Below, piece by piece: positions 52,201 through 61,532 of a stretch of DNA of 64,000 nucleotides. Under the pieces are notes generated by a model. The model saw only the letters and a list, made by a program, of their open reading frames with translations, did no database searches and had not been told where the DNA came from. Origin of the DNA: Sipunculus nudus (taxonomy: Eukaryota > Annelida > Sipuncula > Golfingiida > Sipunculidae); NCBI GenBank assembly GCA_026874595.1, contig CM049316.1, forward strand, positions 4,046,339 to 4,110,338, in the 5' to 3' direction. Positions within the stretch are counted from its first letter, which is position 1. Every line of letters begins with the position of its first letter. Both the position numbers and the translations under genes were made by a program.

Positions 52201-54222
52201 CACAACATGGCATCTGCAAGAGTATTCCTTGAATCACTATTAAAAAGTTTTGCACATTGGAGTTTTCAGTACATGCTTAATCTTATTCACCAAAATAAAA
52301 TAAGATTCTGTAAATTTGGTAAAATAAAAACATCTTTTCAAATAAAGTATACACACTGTTGGTTGAATGAGGGACAAACAATATCATTATGCTAATTACA
52401 ATCTAAGCTTTAATTTATTCCTGGAATTAATAGTCAATTTCACACCTTGTGAAGTTTTTACTCTTCTCAAGGAAGGAATTACTTATCTGATGAACATCCA
52501 CAATTTCATAGCAATACACCACTTTGTGGACACAATTAAATGTGCACTTTAATCATTGTAACCCTGGTGGTAAATACAAAATCTAAAATGTAGCATAGCC
52601 AAGAATAAAATGAAATACAGAAAACTATAACATTCATCTAGTTAATGCATCATCTAGGGGGGGGGGAGGGTGTGCAGGGCAGAGAAGAAGCCTGCTAGTA
52701 TTGGCCCAGCTGAGCCAAGACAAGCTGCCTGGGGTGGGTTACATAATGCAAGTGAAGGCTTTACTACTAGGTGGGCTAGATGTAAACAACACTTGACATG
52801 GTGTATGAAAACTTGAATAAAAGCTACTCTTTTCAATCAATTCATTTGAAATTTCAGATTTTAAAAGATTAAATCCTTATGTATATATGCTGTGAAAATT
52901 AAATCAACAGTGCTTACAGAAAAAAAACATGCCATTGCCAAAGCTGGACAAAATTTAGGGTATTGATTTTTTGTTTAAGCTAATAACTTGAAAAATTTGC
53001 AAAATTCAGATATAATTTTGGGTAAACAATCGAATCTTGATTAAATAAAGTTATATTCCTGACAAAAAGTCTCCAGCTTCAGCAATTCTCATCTAAGGTG
53101 AGTAAATATATTTCTTGATTTTTAAAAAAGTGCATTATGTTTGGGCCCATAACTTAAAAAAAATACACAATACTGACATCATTTCTGGCATGTGCATAGC
53201 GAATGTATAGAAAATGATGTATATTATATATGATCAAAGTCAGATCAGTGGTTTTGATATGAGGCAGTCTTAAAGTGTAACAATGGGGTTTTAATGGAAA
53301 AAATGAAGTTTTTCATTGATATCTCGAAGGAATTAAGTCCTAGTGACCAAATTCTTGGCATGGTATGGGATTTTGGACAAATCCAACTTTATGCCAAATT
53401 TAAGGAACTTAGAGCTGAAGCTCGGGAGCTGAGCTCTAGCAAACTGCATAACACTAGCAATATGTGACATGGTGCTTGAAAACTTGAATAAAATCTTCAG
53501 TTTTTGATCAACTGACTTCAAATTTTTGGTGTTAACAGTTGAAATGCTAACAAAAACATGCCGTGAAAATTAAATCCACAGCAGTTACAGCAAAAAAACG
53601 TGCCATGGTCAAAGTTGGGCAAAATTTAAGGTACAAATTTTTTATTTTTGCTAATATTTTAAAAAATTTAAAAGATTTTGATCTTATTTTGGGTATACAA
53701 TTTAATTTTGATTAATAAAAGTAATATTACTGGAAAAAAAGTGCTTAGCTTCAACAAGTTTTGTGTTAAGTGATAAAATTTCTTTCCTGATTATTTACAA
53801 AATGCATTATGTTTGGGCCCATAACTTTTTTAAATTATATAATACAGACCTAATTTCTGGCATGTACATAGGAATTATATAGAGGATTATTTATAGGAAA
53901 TATGAGGAAAAACAGATGAGTGGTTTTGATATTAGGCAGTCCTGAAGTGTGAAAATAGGTTTTTAATAAAAAATTGAGGTTTTTCCTTAATTTCTCAAAG
54001 GAATGAAGTCGCAAAGACCCAGTTTTCGGCTTGGTAGGAGATCTTGGGAACATCTAACATTATGCTGAATTTTGGATTCCTAGGTCTTACGGTTTCAAAA
54101 CGTGCCACATCTACGGACGGACGGACGGACGGACGGACAGACGGACGGACGGACAGACGGACGGACGACGGACAATGGACCACGACTTTAGCTCAGATGA
54201 CTTATAGTCAGCTGAGCTAAAA
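46266..54222. mobile_element. About 8-kb nested repeat insertion with GCTCAGCTGA / TCAGCTGAGC ends
   Basis: The left edge is CAAGGGACCTATGGGTCACG followed by GCTCAGCTGA (46291-46300). The right edge is TCAGCTGAGC (54208-54217) and then AAA. The flanks join into a uninterrupted older repeat. Inside are a second left end (48601-48610), a second right end (51400-51409), and direct repeats offset about 2.8 kb (50.1-51.4 versus 52.9-54.2 kb), so it is two or three tandem or nested copies. GGACGGACGG runs (51323-51360 and 54114-54172) precede each right end. No transposase or reverse-transcriptase frame was recognised. Confidence 0.6.
47297..48494. repeat. 601-bp direct tandem duplication
   Basis: TCTCTGTATATATTTTCTTC starts at 47297 and 47898. 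The two copies are nearly identical through the GAGAGAGAAAGAGAG tract and end in GACACTCACAGAA. High identity suggests a recent duplication. It lies inside the 8-kb insertion. Confidence 0.92.
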
Positions 54223-54975
54223 AACAATTTCGAGATACTAGTGTAGGACTTATAATATTTCAGTTTCAGAACGATTCCTTCAATAATGTGGCCTTTGGCG
54301 CAAGATGAATGAAATCTCGAAATATCTCTATTCACGAGATATTTTACGAGATACTGCAATACTTGTTATAAAATCTTGTAGTACTAGTTGAATGCTACCT
54401 GATGCAAAAAACTAGATCACACTAGCTTTAAAACTGACAAAGTTAGAAAAATAAGACCCCTTATATTCGAATATCATGACTATTCCCCCAAAATTTGTAA
54501 CCATGGTTACGGCAAATTTGAGTCTGCTACACACTAGATGACAGGCCTTGGAATGACGATTAAAATGAGCTATTGTTGAAGTAGATACGAGTAATACTCA
54601 CAAAGATATGAAGAAAAAACCGTTTTGAGAATTTTTGACGACCTTGACCTTGACCTTTGACCTATTTTAACCAAAAACAATAGGGCACCTAGAAATTTAA
54701 TTCTCCATCATCTCTGAAAGTTTTAAGGTGATTGTGGCAAAATTGTGGCCAGGAGAGTGCAGACAAACAAACAGACAGACAGACAGACAGACATACAGAC
54801 AGACAAACAGACATACGCAACTGAGCAATATGCTTGCCGAAATCTTTGATTCCGGCAAGCAACAAACAGACACGACGATTAGCCTATAGTCGCCAGACTT
54901 AGGCTGGCGACTATAAAAAACAGACATGACGATTAGCCTATAGTCGCCAGACCTAGGCTGGCGACTTTAACAACA
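54222..54975. repeat. Continuation of the interrupted repeat, ending in hairpins
   Basis: The block resumes AACAATTTCGAGATACTAGT, then an ACGAGATATTTTACGAGAT module, GTAACCATGGTTACG, and GACCTTGACCTTGACCTTTG. A CAGACAGA run follows. It ends with the 27-nt CTTGCCG hairpin (54833-54859) and two TATAGTCGCCAG hairpins (54885-54915 and 54939-54969). Confidence 0.7.
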
Positions 54976-56166
54976 AAATAGCCATTGTAAATGACAACGT
55001 AATATGCCAAAGCCACTTAACCTGTTGCAATACCAGGCTATGAAAAAAGTGTTCAGGGTGAACTGTCATGACTGTCCAAAGACAGACAACCTAGCATCAC
55101 TTTAAAAGCAAGGACAAGTAAAAGACAACCTAGCATCACTGCTAAAGCTAAGTGGATGACTTGTCATCATGTAGGAAAATATGTAGGTCAAAGTTATGGA
55201 GATGATTTAATTTTGTTCTGATTTATAACATCCAATATACCTATAGTGTCCTAATTACAAAAATTAAAACTGCTTCTTCATAACAGACAGCTAGGTAACT
55301 TACTGACCTATGTGCCTTCTATCCTAATGTGAAAAACTACCTAGGGGATTTATAATATAGAGGTGCCTGTGACAGAGATACATCCGTTAACTATGAACTG
55401 GAAAGGTCCAAGTCAGCAGATTAGGGTTGGTATAAAGAGATCTAGATACAAAGGAACAATATCAAAGCCTTACAGAAATCAACTAAATCACCAACTGAGG
55501 AAATATAATCCCTATATTTGCATGCTTTGACTGAAGCATCAGCAATATCACAAGCAATACATATGATTCAATTGAATTCACAGATTACTGTGAGAAGCAC
55601 AAAGTCCGTATCAATTTATCATTTTACGCCTACAGCTTGATGTATTTCACTAAAGACTTCAAGACAGTGCACAGATAAACTCAGGATGAACAAGATGCGT
55701 GGGGTGACACAAAATGCTCTAAACAATGAGATTCTTTCCACACTGGTTATTTAATCCACACTTTTTAATTTTAATTCATATTTTCTTCAACTTTATATAG
55801 ATTTTTTTTTATAAAATAAAGTATGCATATATAAGATCTAAAAGTTGATCTTAAATTGATCACATTAGAGCTATGGTAATCCCAATCTAATTTTCATATA
55901 TACTTTTTTTCACTGAAGATGGAAATTTTGCTTATTAAGTAAAATAATTACACTATAGAATAAGCATTTAATTGATCTGTTAATAGATCACAATCAGGCT
56001 TTGATCATATTAGTCATGATTGTGTTTTCTACTTATAATGTATTTTCACTTAATTTTATAAATAAGTAGGGGATTCATTTATGGAATTATTGGTAAAAGA
56101 ATGGGTGGAGGTTAACCAAGTGTGGATTGGATCTCAGGTAGGAATATATCTATATCTTCCAAGTAC

Positions 56167-56362
56167 CCAATTTGTCGGTCAGTCCAGAGCCACGTTTCAG
56201 GAAAAACATTGCGGACTCTTTCCACCTTCTGAAGGTCCCTTTTCTTGGTACTGGTACTGGTAACCATGGCAGCAAAATCATTTACAGAACCTCCCTTCCG
56301 AAGTATCCCACCAGCTGCTGAATGCTGTAGAATTGGCATCATGTCATCAAATGCAACCCCAG
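56167..56362 (-). CDS. Alternative exon V4 of the TEP variable region (dibasic)
   Basis: The acceptor is CATACCAG| and the donor is ATTGG|GTACTT. Length is 196 bp: 2 bases, 64 codons, 2 bases. The variable part begins GVAFDDMMPILQHSAAGGIL and includes RKGG, NDFAAM and a Ser/Thr run ending in TKKRD. These are exposed basic sites that a trypsin-like or furin-like protease could cleave. It ends QKVERVRNVFPETWLWTDRQ. It is the duplicate partner of V3. Protease preference is an inference from composition only. Confidence 0.9.
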
Positions 56363-57470
56363 CTGGTATGGAAAATGGGAAAAAAATAGGAAAGAATTGA
56401 ACATTAAGACTTCCTGGTTGTAACAGTGCTTGGTTCCTTGACTAAATTTTGTTGTATCAAGGCCTGGTTACCTGGATGGTCATGACATCATGTGTCGTAC
56501 CCTCTAAGAAGCAGCTGTGCTTTATGTGTATTAAAGAATTCCATCTGCAGTTCAAGATGTCATAATCTGTCAAACCTGTAACACAAAGCTTTCACATGCT
56601 AAAAACTTTAGAATCCAGTAACAAACGCCCAGGGAGCACACCTGCAAAACCTGGACTCCTGAAAAATAACATATCACCAGTCTACCTTAAAGACTGGAAT
56701 ATATCAGGGCACACCTATATCTTTGTATGGCCAATTTAAAAGAAGCTTAAATCTTTACATCACTCACAGTTCAAACTATAAGGTTACAAACATGTAAATC
56801 TTCTTTCAAAAGTAATAACATAGAGTCCATTACAAAGAGGTGTCCATAATAAAGAACTGTCCATAAAAGAAATGTTCCCCAGTACCATGTCCCAGACATT
56901 TCTAACCCAGTGTACTACAGCTGGTACTTAAGTGTATATATGTCACCTCAATGAAACCTTAATTATATAAGAACTTATCAAAACCTTTTTTTTTATAAAG
57001 CAACAAAATAAGCAATTAAGGAAAAGTGATCCTTAAATTTGCATGCTATGACTGGTGCTCCAGTTTAGGGTCTCATGCAGCAAATGATTCAAATTAAATC
57101 AGAGGTTCATGCTAGAATCACGAAATCCAAAGCAAATAAAACCACCACAGTGTGATGCAAATCAAGAAGGGACTGGCAGGGCATGGTGGTTCTGTTCAGG
57201 AGGAACAAAATATGTGATATGATGCAAACTGCTCTTAACATTGAGACTCCTTCCACACTGGCCTCTGTAATCCCCATTCTATATTTATTAACAATTCCTT
57301 CCAACAAAGGTGGACATTTATGTTTCAACTAAAAATACATTTTTATGTAATATTTCATATAAATACTTTGCTGATTCATTTATGTAAATTATTGGTTAAA
57401 GAATGAGTGAAGGTCAACCATGTGTGGACTGGATCTCAGTACGGAAAGTTTTCTTGGTTCTATCAAGTAC

Positions 57471-57645
57471 CCCACATGTCCGTCAGTCCAAAGCCAAGTT
57501 TCAGGGAAAACATTACGGACTCGTTCCACCTCCTGAAGATCTTCATCTCTCATGTAGGTATCCATGGCAGCAAAATCATTTATGGGACCTTTCTGAAGTA
57601 TCCCAGCATTCTGGATGCCTGCCATCATTTCAAGCTCCATTTCAG
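57471..57645 (-). CDS. Alternative exon V3 of the TEP variable region
   Basis: The acceptor is TTACCAG| and the donor is GTGGG|GTACTT. Length is 175 bp: 2 bases, 57 codons, 2 bases. The variable part starts EMELEMMAGIQNAGILQKG and continues with INDFAAMDTY and an acidic stretch MRDEDLQEVE. The conserved VRNVFPETWLWTDGHV ends the exon. It is the closest relative of V4: both share NDFAAM and ILxKG, and flanking intron sequence is also alignable, so the two arose by a local tandem duplication. Relative to V4 it lacks several residues and the basic TKKRD patch. Confidence 0.9.
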
Positions 57646-59286
57646 CTGGTAAGGAAAACGGAAAGAAATATGAAGGAAGTTCAGACTAAGAGTTTTAATG
57701 GTGTTTGATTCCTTTACTTGTACCAGTGCTTAGTTATCTGAAGGATCATGACATTTCCTGGAAACTGATTACATCTCATCTGTTGAACTATCACTAGAGC
57801 ATTCCATCCTTCATGGTTATTTGCTGATTCAATATGTTATATACATGAAGCCTGCATGCAGTGACCAACAGCCAAGGAGAACACCTAAAAAATCAGGATT
57901 CCTGAAAAATAAAATGTCATCAGTCATCAGATTTGGTCATGGTTGCCATGCAGACACCTGAAACATTTCAAGGCATCATCCTCAGGTATCATACTCTAAC
58001 AAGTGCCTAGCACTTAGTTTGTAAAACAATGGGCATCTCGACGAACATTTGATATATGAAGTAAGTTCATAATGTTCAGAAAATTCTCAACTCAGGTCTA
58101 ATCTTTGGGAAGATGTTGCCTTCAACTGTTCAACTGTATCACACAGTCAACATCAGCATAAAAATTCATTTCTGAATAGCAAGCCTTTTTGGGGAATATA
58201 ACAGGTTGTTTTTTTTAATGAAATGAAAATCTTAAATTTTCTATTGATAAAAAACACTCTTTCTTTTAATCTGACTTTGACATTGTACAAATATGATACA
58301 AATCTGAAAATTGTGAAATCCAGAGAATTTTTGGCTATATCATTATCAGACCCTAAAAAGACCAAGAGTCAACAATATGAACCAACAGCATCGTACCGAA
58401 GGCTGAATCCACAACTGTGGCCAAATTCTTGATGCGGAATTGGAAACAAATCTTTTCATTTTATAAGTCTTGCTTTGTACAAGTAGAATGTTACTCAATT
58501 AAAGCAGTTTAACCATTAAGTATGTTTCTTTATTTTCTAACTGAATCCAGCATATGTGACAACACTTCTGTAATAACTCGAATCTCTCTGCCTGTATCGA
58601 GACTTCATAAGTGAAGCTAACAACTATGTTTCCCATGGCTCAAGATTTGGCTGGTTTCTCACAAAGACTACATGGAGTCACTGATAGTCACCATGTTGAA
58701 TGAATTAAGATTTACTGATTTGTTCTTTTGCATTTTTTTCTCTGGAAAGCCATAACTACTCACAGCATAACATTAAGATAGCCAACTGTATGCAGCAAGA
58801 TAATGTTCACTGCCTTTGCAGCACAGTCCTCCAAAAACCCTGCCTTATCAAATCTAAGTGGGTAATGAATACTGGGGAATTCACAGCTTAATAGTCCCAT
58901 ATGGCCCAAAGTAATTATTTGGACATCAAGGTCTTAAATTTCCAAAATAGCAGTACTGTATTTAATGAATTATTGAGTTATTAATCATGGTGTCACAAGT
59001 GGGATCACGTGGTGATTTTTCTTACCTGGATTTCTGCGATATATAAATACATTAAATGGTTCTTCCATTTACTTACCTGACAAACAGTTTATCACATTAT
59101 CTAGAAGGATCAAAAGATGGCCTGTAATTTAGGTAAGTGGTAATAAGTAAACTTTATAAACCGCATAATCCCTGTTAGGGAGTCCGACCGTCACCAACTG
59201 CATGCATCCACTGGTGCCCCCTGTGTCATTTTAGGATAACAATGTTAAGTTACTCCAAATCAGTTATAAAACACAGCATAAGATAC

Positions 59287-59452
59287 CCTGCAACACTGTC
59301 TGTCCACAGCCAGGTCTCTGGAAACACAGTCCGTACTCTGTCAACCTCAGCCAGACCAGAGGCTGCTGCAGAGTCTGGTGCAGATTCAGCCAAAGCGGGT
59401 CCAAGTCTACCTTGTTCTCCCCTTTCTGCAACACCAGGCATCCCAAGTGCTG
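59287..59452 (-). CDS. Alternative exon V2 of the TEP variable region (Ala-rich)
   Basis: The acceptor is TGTCCTAG| and the donor is GCAGG|GTATCT. Length is 166 bp: 2 bases, 54 codons, 2 bases. The variable part is small-residue and Ala/Gly/Glu-rich (ERGEQGRLGPALAESAPDSA). It is followed by AEVDRVRTVFPETWLWTDSV. The acceptor is of the NAGNAG type (TAGCAG), so use of the second AG would drop one Ala without changing frame. Phases match the six sister exons. The 151-bp gap to V1 contains no further motif that I recognise. Confidence 0.88.
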
Positions 59453-59603
59453 CTAGGACAAAGGTGAAAGTGTTAATGAGCAAAGTCTGCTCGCAGGTTT
59501 ACCAATGTCAGCATCTAGATATCAGGAACAAAGCCAAGCAGGGCACAGATTGGGAGTTTAGTGCTTAGTTTCTACGTTGACTATCTAAAAAGGTAATTTC
59601 TAC

Positions 59604-59784
59604 CCAGAAGTGCGGTCAGTCCAAAGCCATGTTTCAGGGAATACATTTCGGACACGATCTGCTTCAACCAATGAACCATCAGACTTTTCATTGGTTGGTC
59701 CTGCTTGTCCTCGTAACGGAGGTCCAGGTCGACCTGCTGCAGCCATTGGTGGCCCTGCACCATCTTCCAAAACATCGGGCCAAG
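59604..59784 (-). CDS. Alternative exon V1 of the TEP variable region (Gly/Pro-rich)
   Basis: The acceptor is GGTACAG| at the high-coordinate end. The donor is TCTGG|GTAGAA at the low end. Length is 181 bp: 2 bases, 59 codons, 2 bases. The first two thirds are Gly/Pro/Ala-rich (GAGPPMAAAGRPGPPLRG) and look flexible and disordered, as expected of a bait-type segment. The end is the conserved EADRVRNVFPETWLWTDRTS. It joins in frame directly to the constitutive exon at 30133-30250. It is the most 5' alternative exon seen and lies only 151 bp from V2. There is no sign of decay: no stop, and both splice sites are intact. Confidence 0.88.
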
Positions 59785-60081
59785 CTGTACCATAAACAAT
59801 GCAGTCATCATGTAATTTAAGCCTCCAGCGCAAGAATATTATGAAGCCTAGATCAAATACAAGCTAACATAAACTTGTGTTGAATGACATTGTCAATAGA
59901 ACAGCACTTTTGATAAAAATGAAATCAGGAAATGATTAATTGGAAGAAACGGAACAGGATCTCTGCTGGAATTAAAAGTTGTGGAGAAGTCTTTCTCAGC
60001 TCAAGTTCCCACACCAATCAAATTTTTCAGGTGTTTTCTAGGATTTCTAGGGTAAAATCACAGTTTGTCTTAGCCAATAGA

Positions 60082-60084
<3 letters not shown>

Positions 60085-60169
<85 letters not shown>
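60085..60169. repeat. TA dinucleotide microsatellite
   Basis: An uninterrupted TA run of about 85 bp. The open frames across it (IYIYIY) on both strands are artefacts. Confidence 0.98.
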
Positions 60170-60173
<4 letters not shown>

Positions 60174-61488
60174 TTCTACTGATATGTAACTAACACTGAA
60201 AGGACTGACTTTAGGGCTTAGCATGCAGCAAACTTCAGGGACTGTGGCTACTTGATACCAGCATATGCACAGATACTTTTCAGCTGTGTCATTCACATTT
60301 TCAGTTTATCAAGAATTTTGCAAGCCAAATGTTCCCAAGAATTCCAAGAAATATGCGGCAATCCAGGAAAATAAAGGAAGCAATTAAAATTCAAGGAATT
60401 CCATTAGGTGTGGTTATCCTGCTTTTCCAGCCATCTACCCATTCACTCATTTGAAATAAGTATAGAAAGTTTGCTAATTCAACTTTCAATATTCTAACAC
60501 TGCCCCAAATATTATCTTTGAGATCACTAATAAATCAGGTTGGCAGGCATTGCTGACCTTCAGGTATGACAGACAAGTCGATTTAACAGCAGTCACAGCT
60601 GAATATTTATGACAACACCCTGTGCTATCTTTTGAGCGATTTTCATGGGTCACATGATGTCTAAATGATCACCCTGTGTTCATGGTAAAACCTATCACTC
60701 CACTTTATCTAGTACTGAATCTGGGAGTCTGTACCTATAATAGACAGGGTTGGATCCTGTCATCTGTAAGGGGTTTCTGGGTTTACTCCCTTACCGTAAA
60801 CAAACATTTTTTTCAGTGGTCGTCCCTCACTTCTCAAGGATAAACCCCTGTTTCTAGTATTGCTGACCTTTTTTCAAGGACATGAGTCCTTCTGTATAAT
60901 CTTTAACATCCCCCCCCCCACTTTTCTTATTATATAATTTAAGCATAACTTCAATCCTGTAATGCCTACCAAAAAACATTACTGGTAACTGCAAATGCAA
61001 CAGGAAATAAGGGCAAACCTGTGACTACATATTTCTTGTTTGTTGGCAAAATAAACAGAAATTTTTAATACTGGATGGATAAATTCCTCCATTCTAAGTA
61101 ATTCTGACAAATCACTTGGATCAGAAAGTTGGACTCACTTACTGTGAGGGCCTAAATACTGAGATGCCCACATATAATGACATGTCTATGTATTTTAATT
61201 TGGTGACTGATTAGTTCATTAGGGTAAGCTGACACTTTGTGCATACACCATTATCAAATTATCAATTAAATCTTGAAGAAGTGACATAAATTCCTGTCAT
61301 ATAAGACAACACCTCCCTGCTATTCAAGTATCATGTCACTCAAATTAAAACACCCACAATAAGCAATTTTAACAGATTCTGTAATAAATCAGTAAGTTGA
61401 TTTACCTCAACAAGGCCCAGGAAATAAAACACACTGAATTTATTGTATGGTTTGCACATCCCCAAAGTAGCCATGTAGGGCTATATAC

Positions 61489-61532
61489 CTGCAACAGGAT
61501 GGATGGCAATCACAGTGCAGTTTTCTGTATGA
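61489..61532 (-). CDS. Candidate constitutive exon just upstream of the alternative array (weak)
   Basis: The minus strand reads HTENCTVIAIHPVA and then one G before a GTATAT donor. The acceptor CCAG| at 61533-61535 is one option; the exon could extend further upstream. The segment loosely resembles the SxCxVxAVDKSV block at the start of MG6, which precedes the bait region in this family, but the DKSV part is not conserved. It ends in phase 1 with a G, exactly what all seven alternative exons require (G+CT, G+CA, G+TT, G+TA). That fit could be chance. Confidence 0.2.

Larger units (their letters stand above)
38061..56166 (-). other. 18.1-kb intron-like interval between alternative exons V5 and V4
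   Basis: About 15.4 kb of this interval (39.6-55.0 kb) is the repeat cluster described separately. The edges 38061-39600 and 55000-56166 look mostly single-copy and AT-rich. I searched the minus-strand sense for further VRxxFPETWxW-encoding sequence and found none. The interval separates the alternative exons into physically distant groups. Confidence 0.6.
55500..57780. repeat. Old tandem duplication that created V3 and V4 with their flanks
   Basis: The stretch around V4 (about 55500-56520) aligns with that around V3 (about 57030-57780). Shared phrases include TTTGCATGCT...GACTG, CTTCCACACTGG, GATTCATTTATG...ATTATTGG and GTGTGGA.TGGATCTCAG. Exons and introns are both duplicated, with exon sequence better conserved than intron. 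The limits are approximate. Confidence 0.75.
6694..59784 (-). other. CD109/TEP-like thioester protein gene, 3' part (gene span visible in window)
   Basis: The span runs from the stop codon of the last coding exon to the most upstream recognisable alternative exon. I traced 14 constitutive and 7 alternative exons by GT/AG boundaries and continuous reading phase. The joined constitutive product is 765 residues after the alternative segment. Family assignment rests on VRxxFPETWxW, the thioester GCGEQNM, VIHTEM about 114 residues after the thioester Cys, GGYSSTQDTVMALQALA, and a C-terminal receptor-binding-like domain. A hydrophobic tail favours CD109-like, membrane-tethered TEPs over secreted A2M. 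In this family the thioester binds targets covalently after cleavage of the bait-like region. The N-terminal MG domains and promoter are not identified. The name CD109-like versus TEP is an inference. Confidence 0.93.

Noticed and set aside
51203-54359. Open frames with RPSVRPSVRPS
   Set aside because: Translation of GGACGGAC tracts at the ends of repeat elements.
59403-59833. Plus-strand and alternate-frame ORFs over V1 and V2
   Set aside because: Shadows of GC-rich alternative exons. They lack splice-consistent boundaries.
59932-60296. IYIYIY open frames on both strands
   Set aside because: TA dinucleotide microsatellite.
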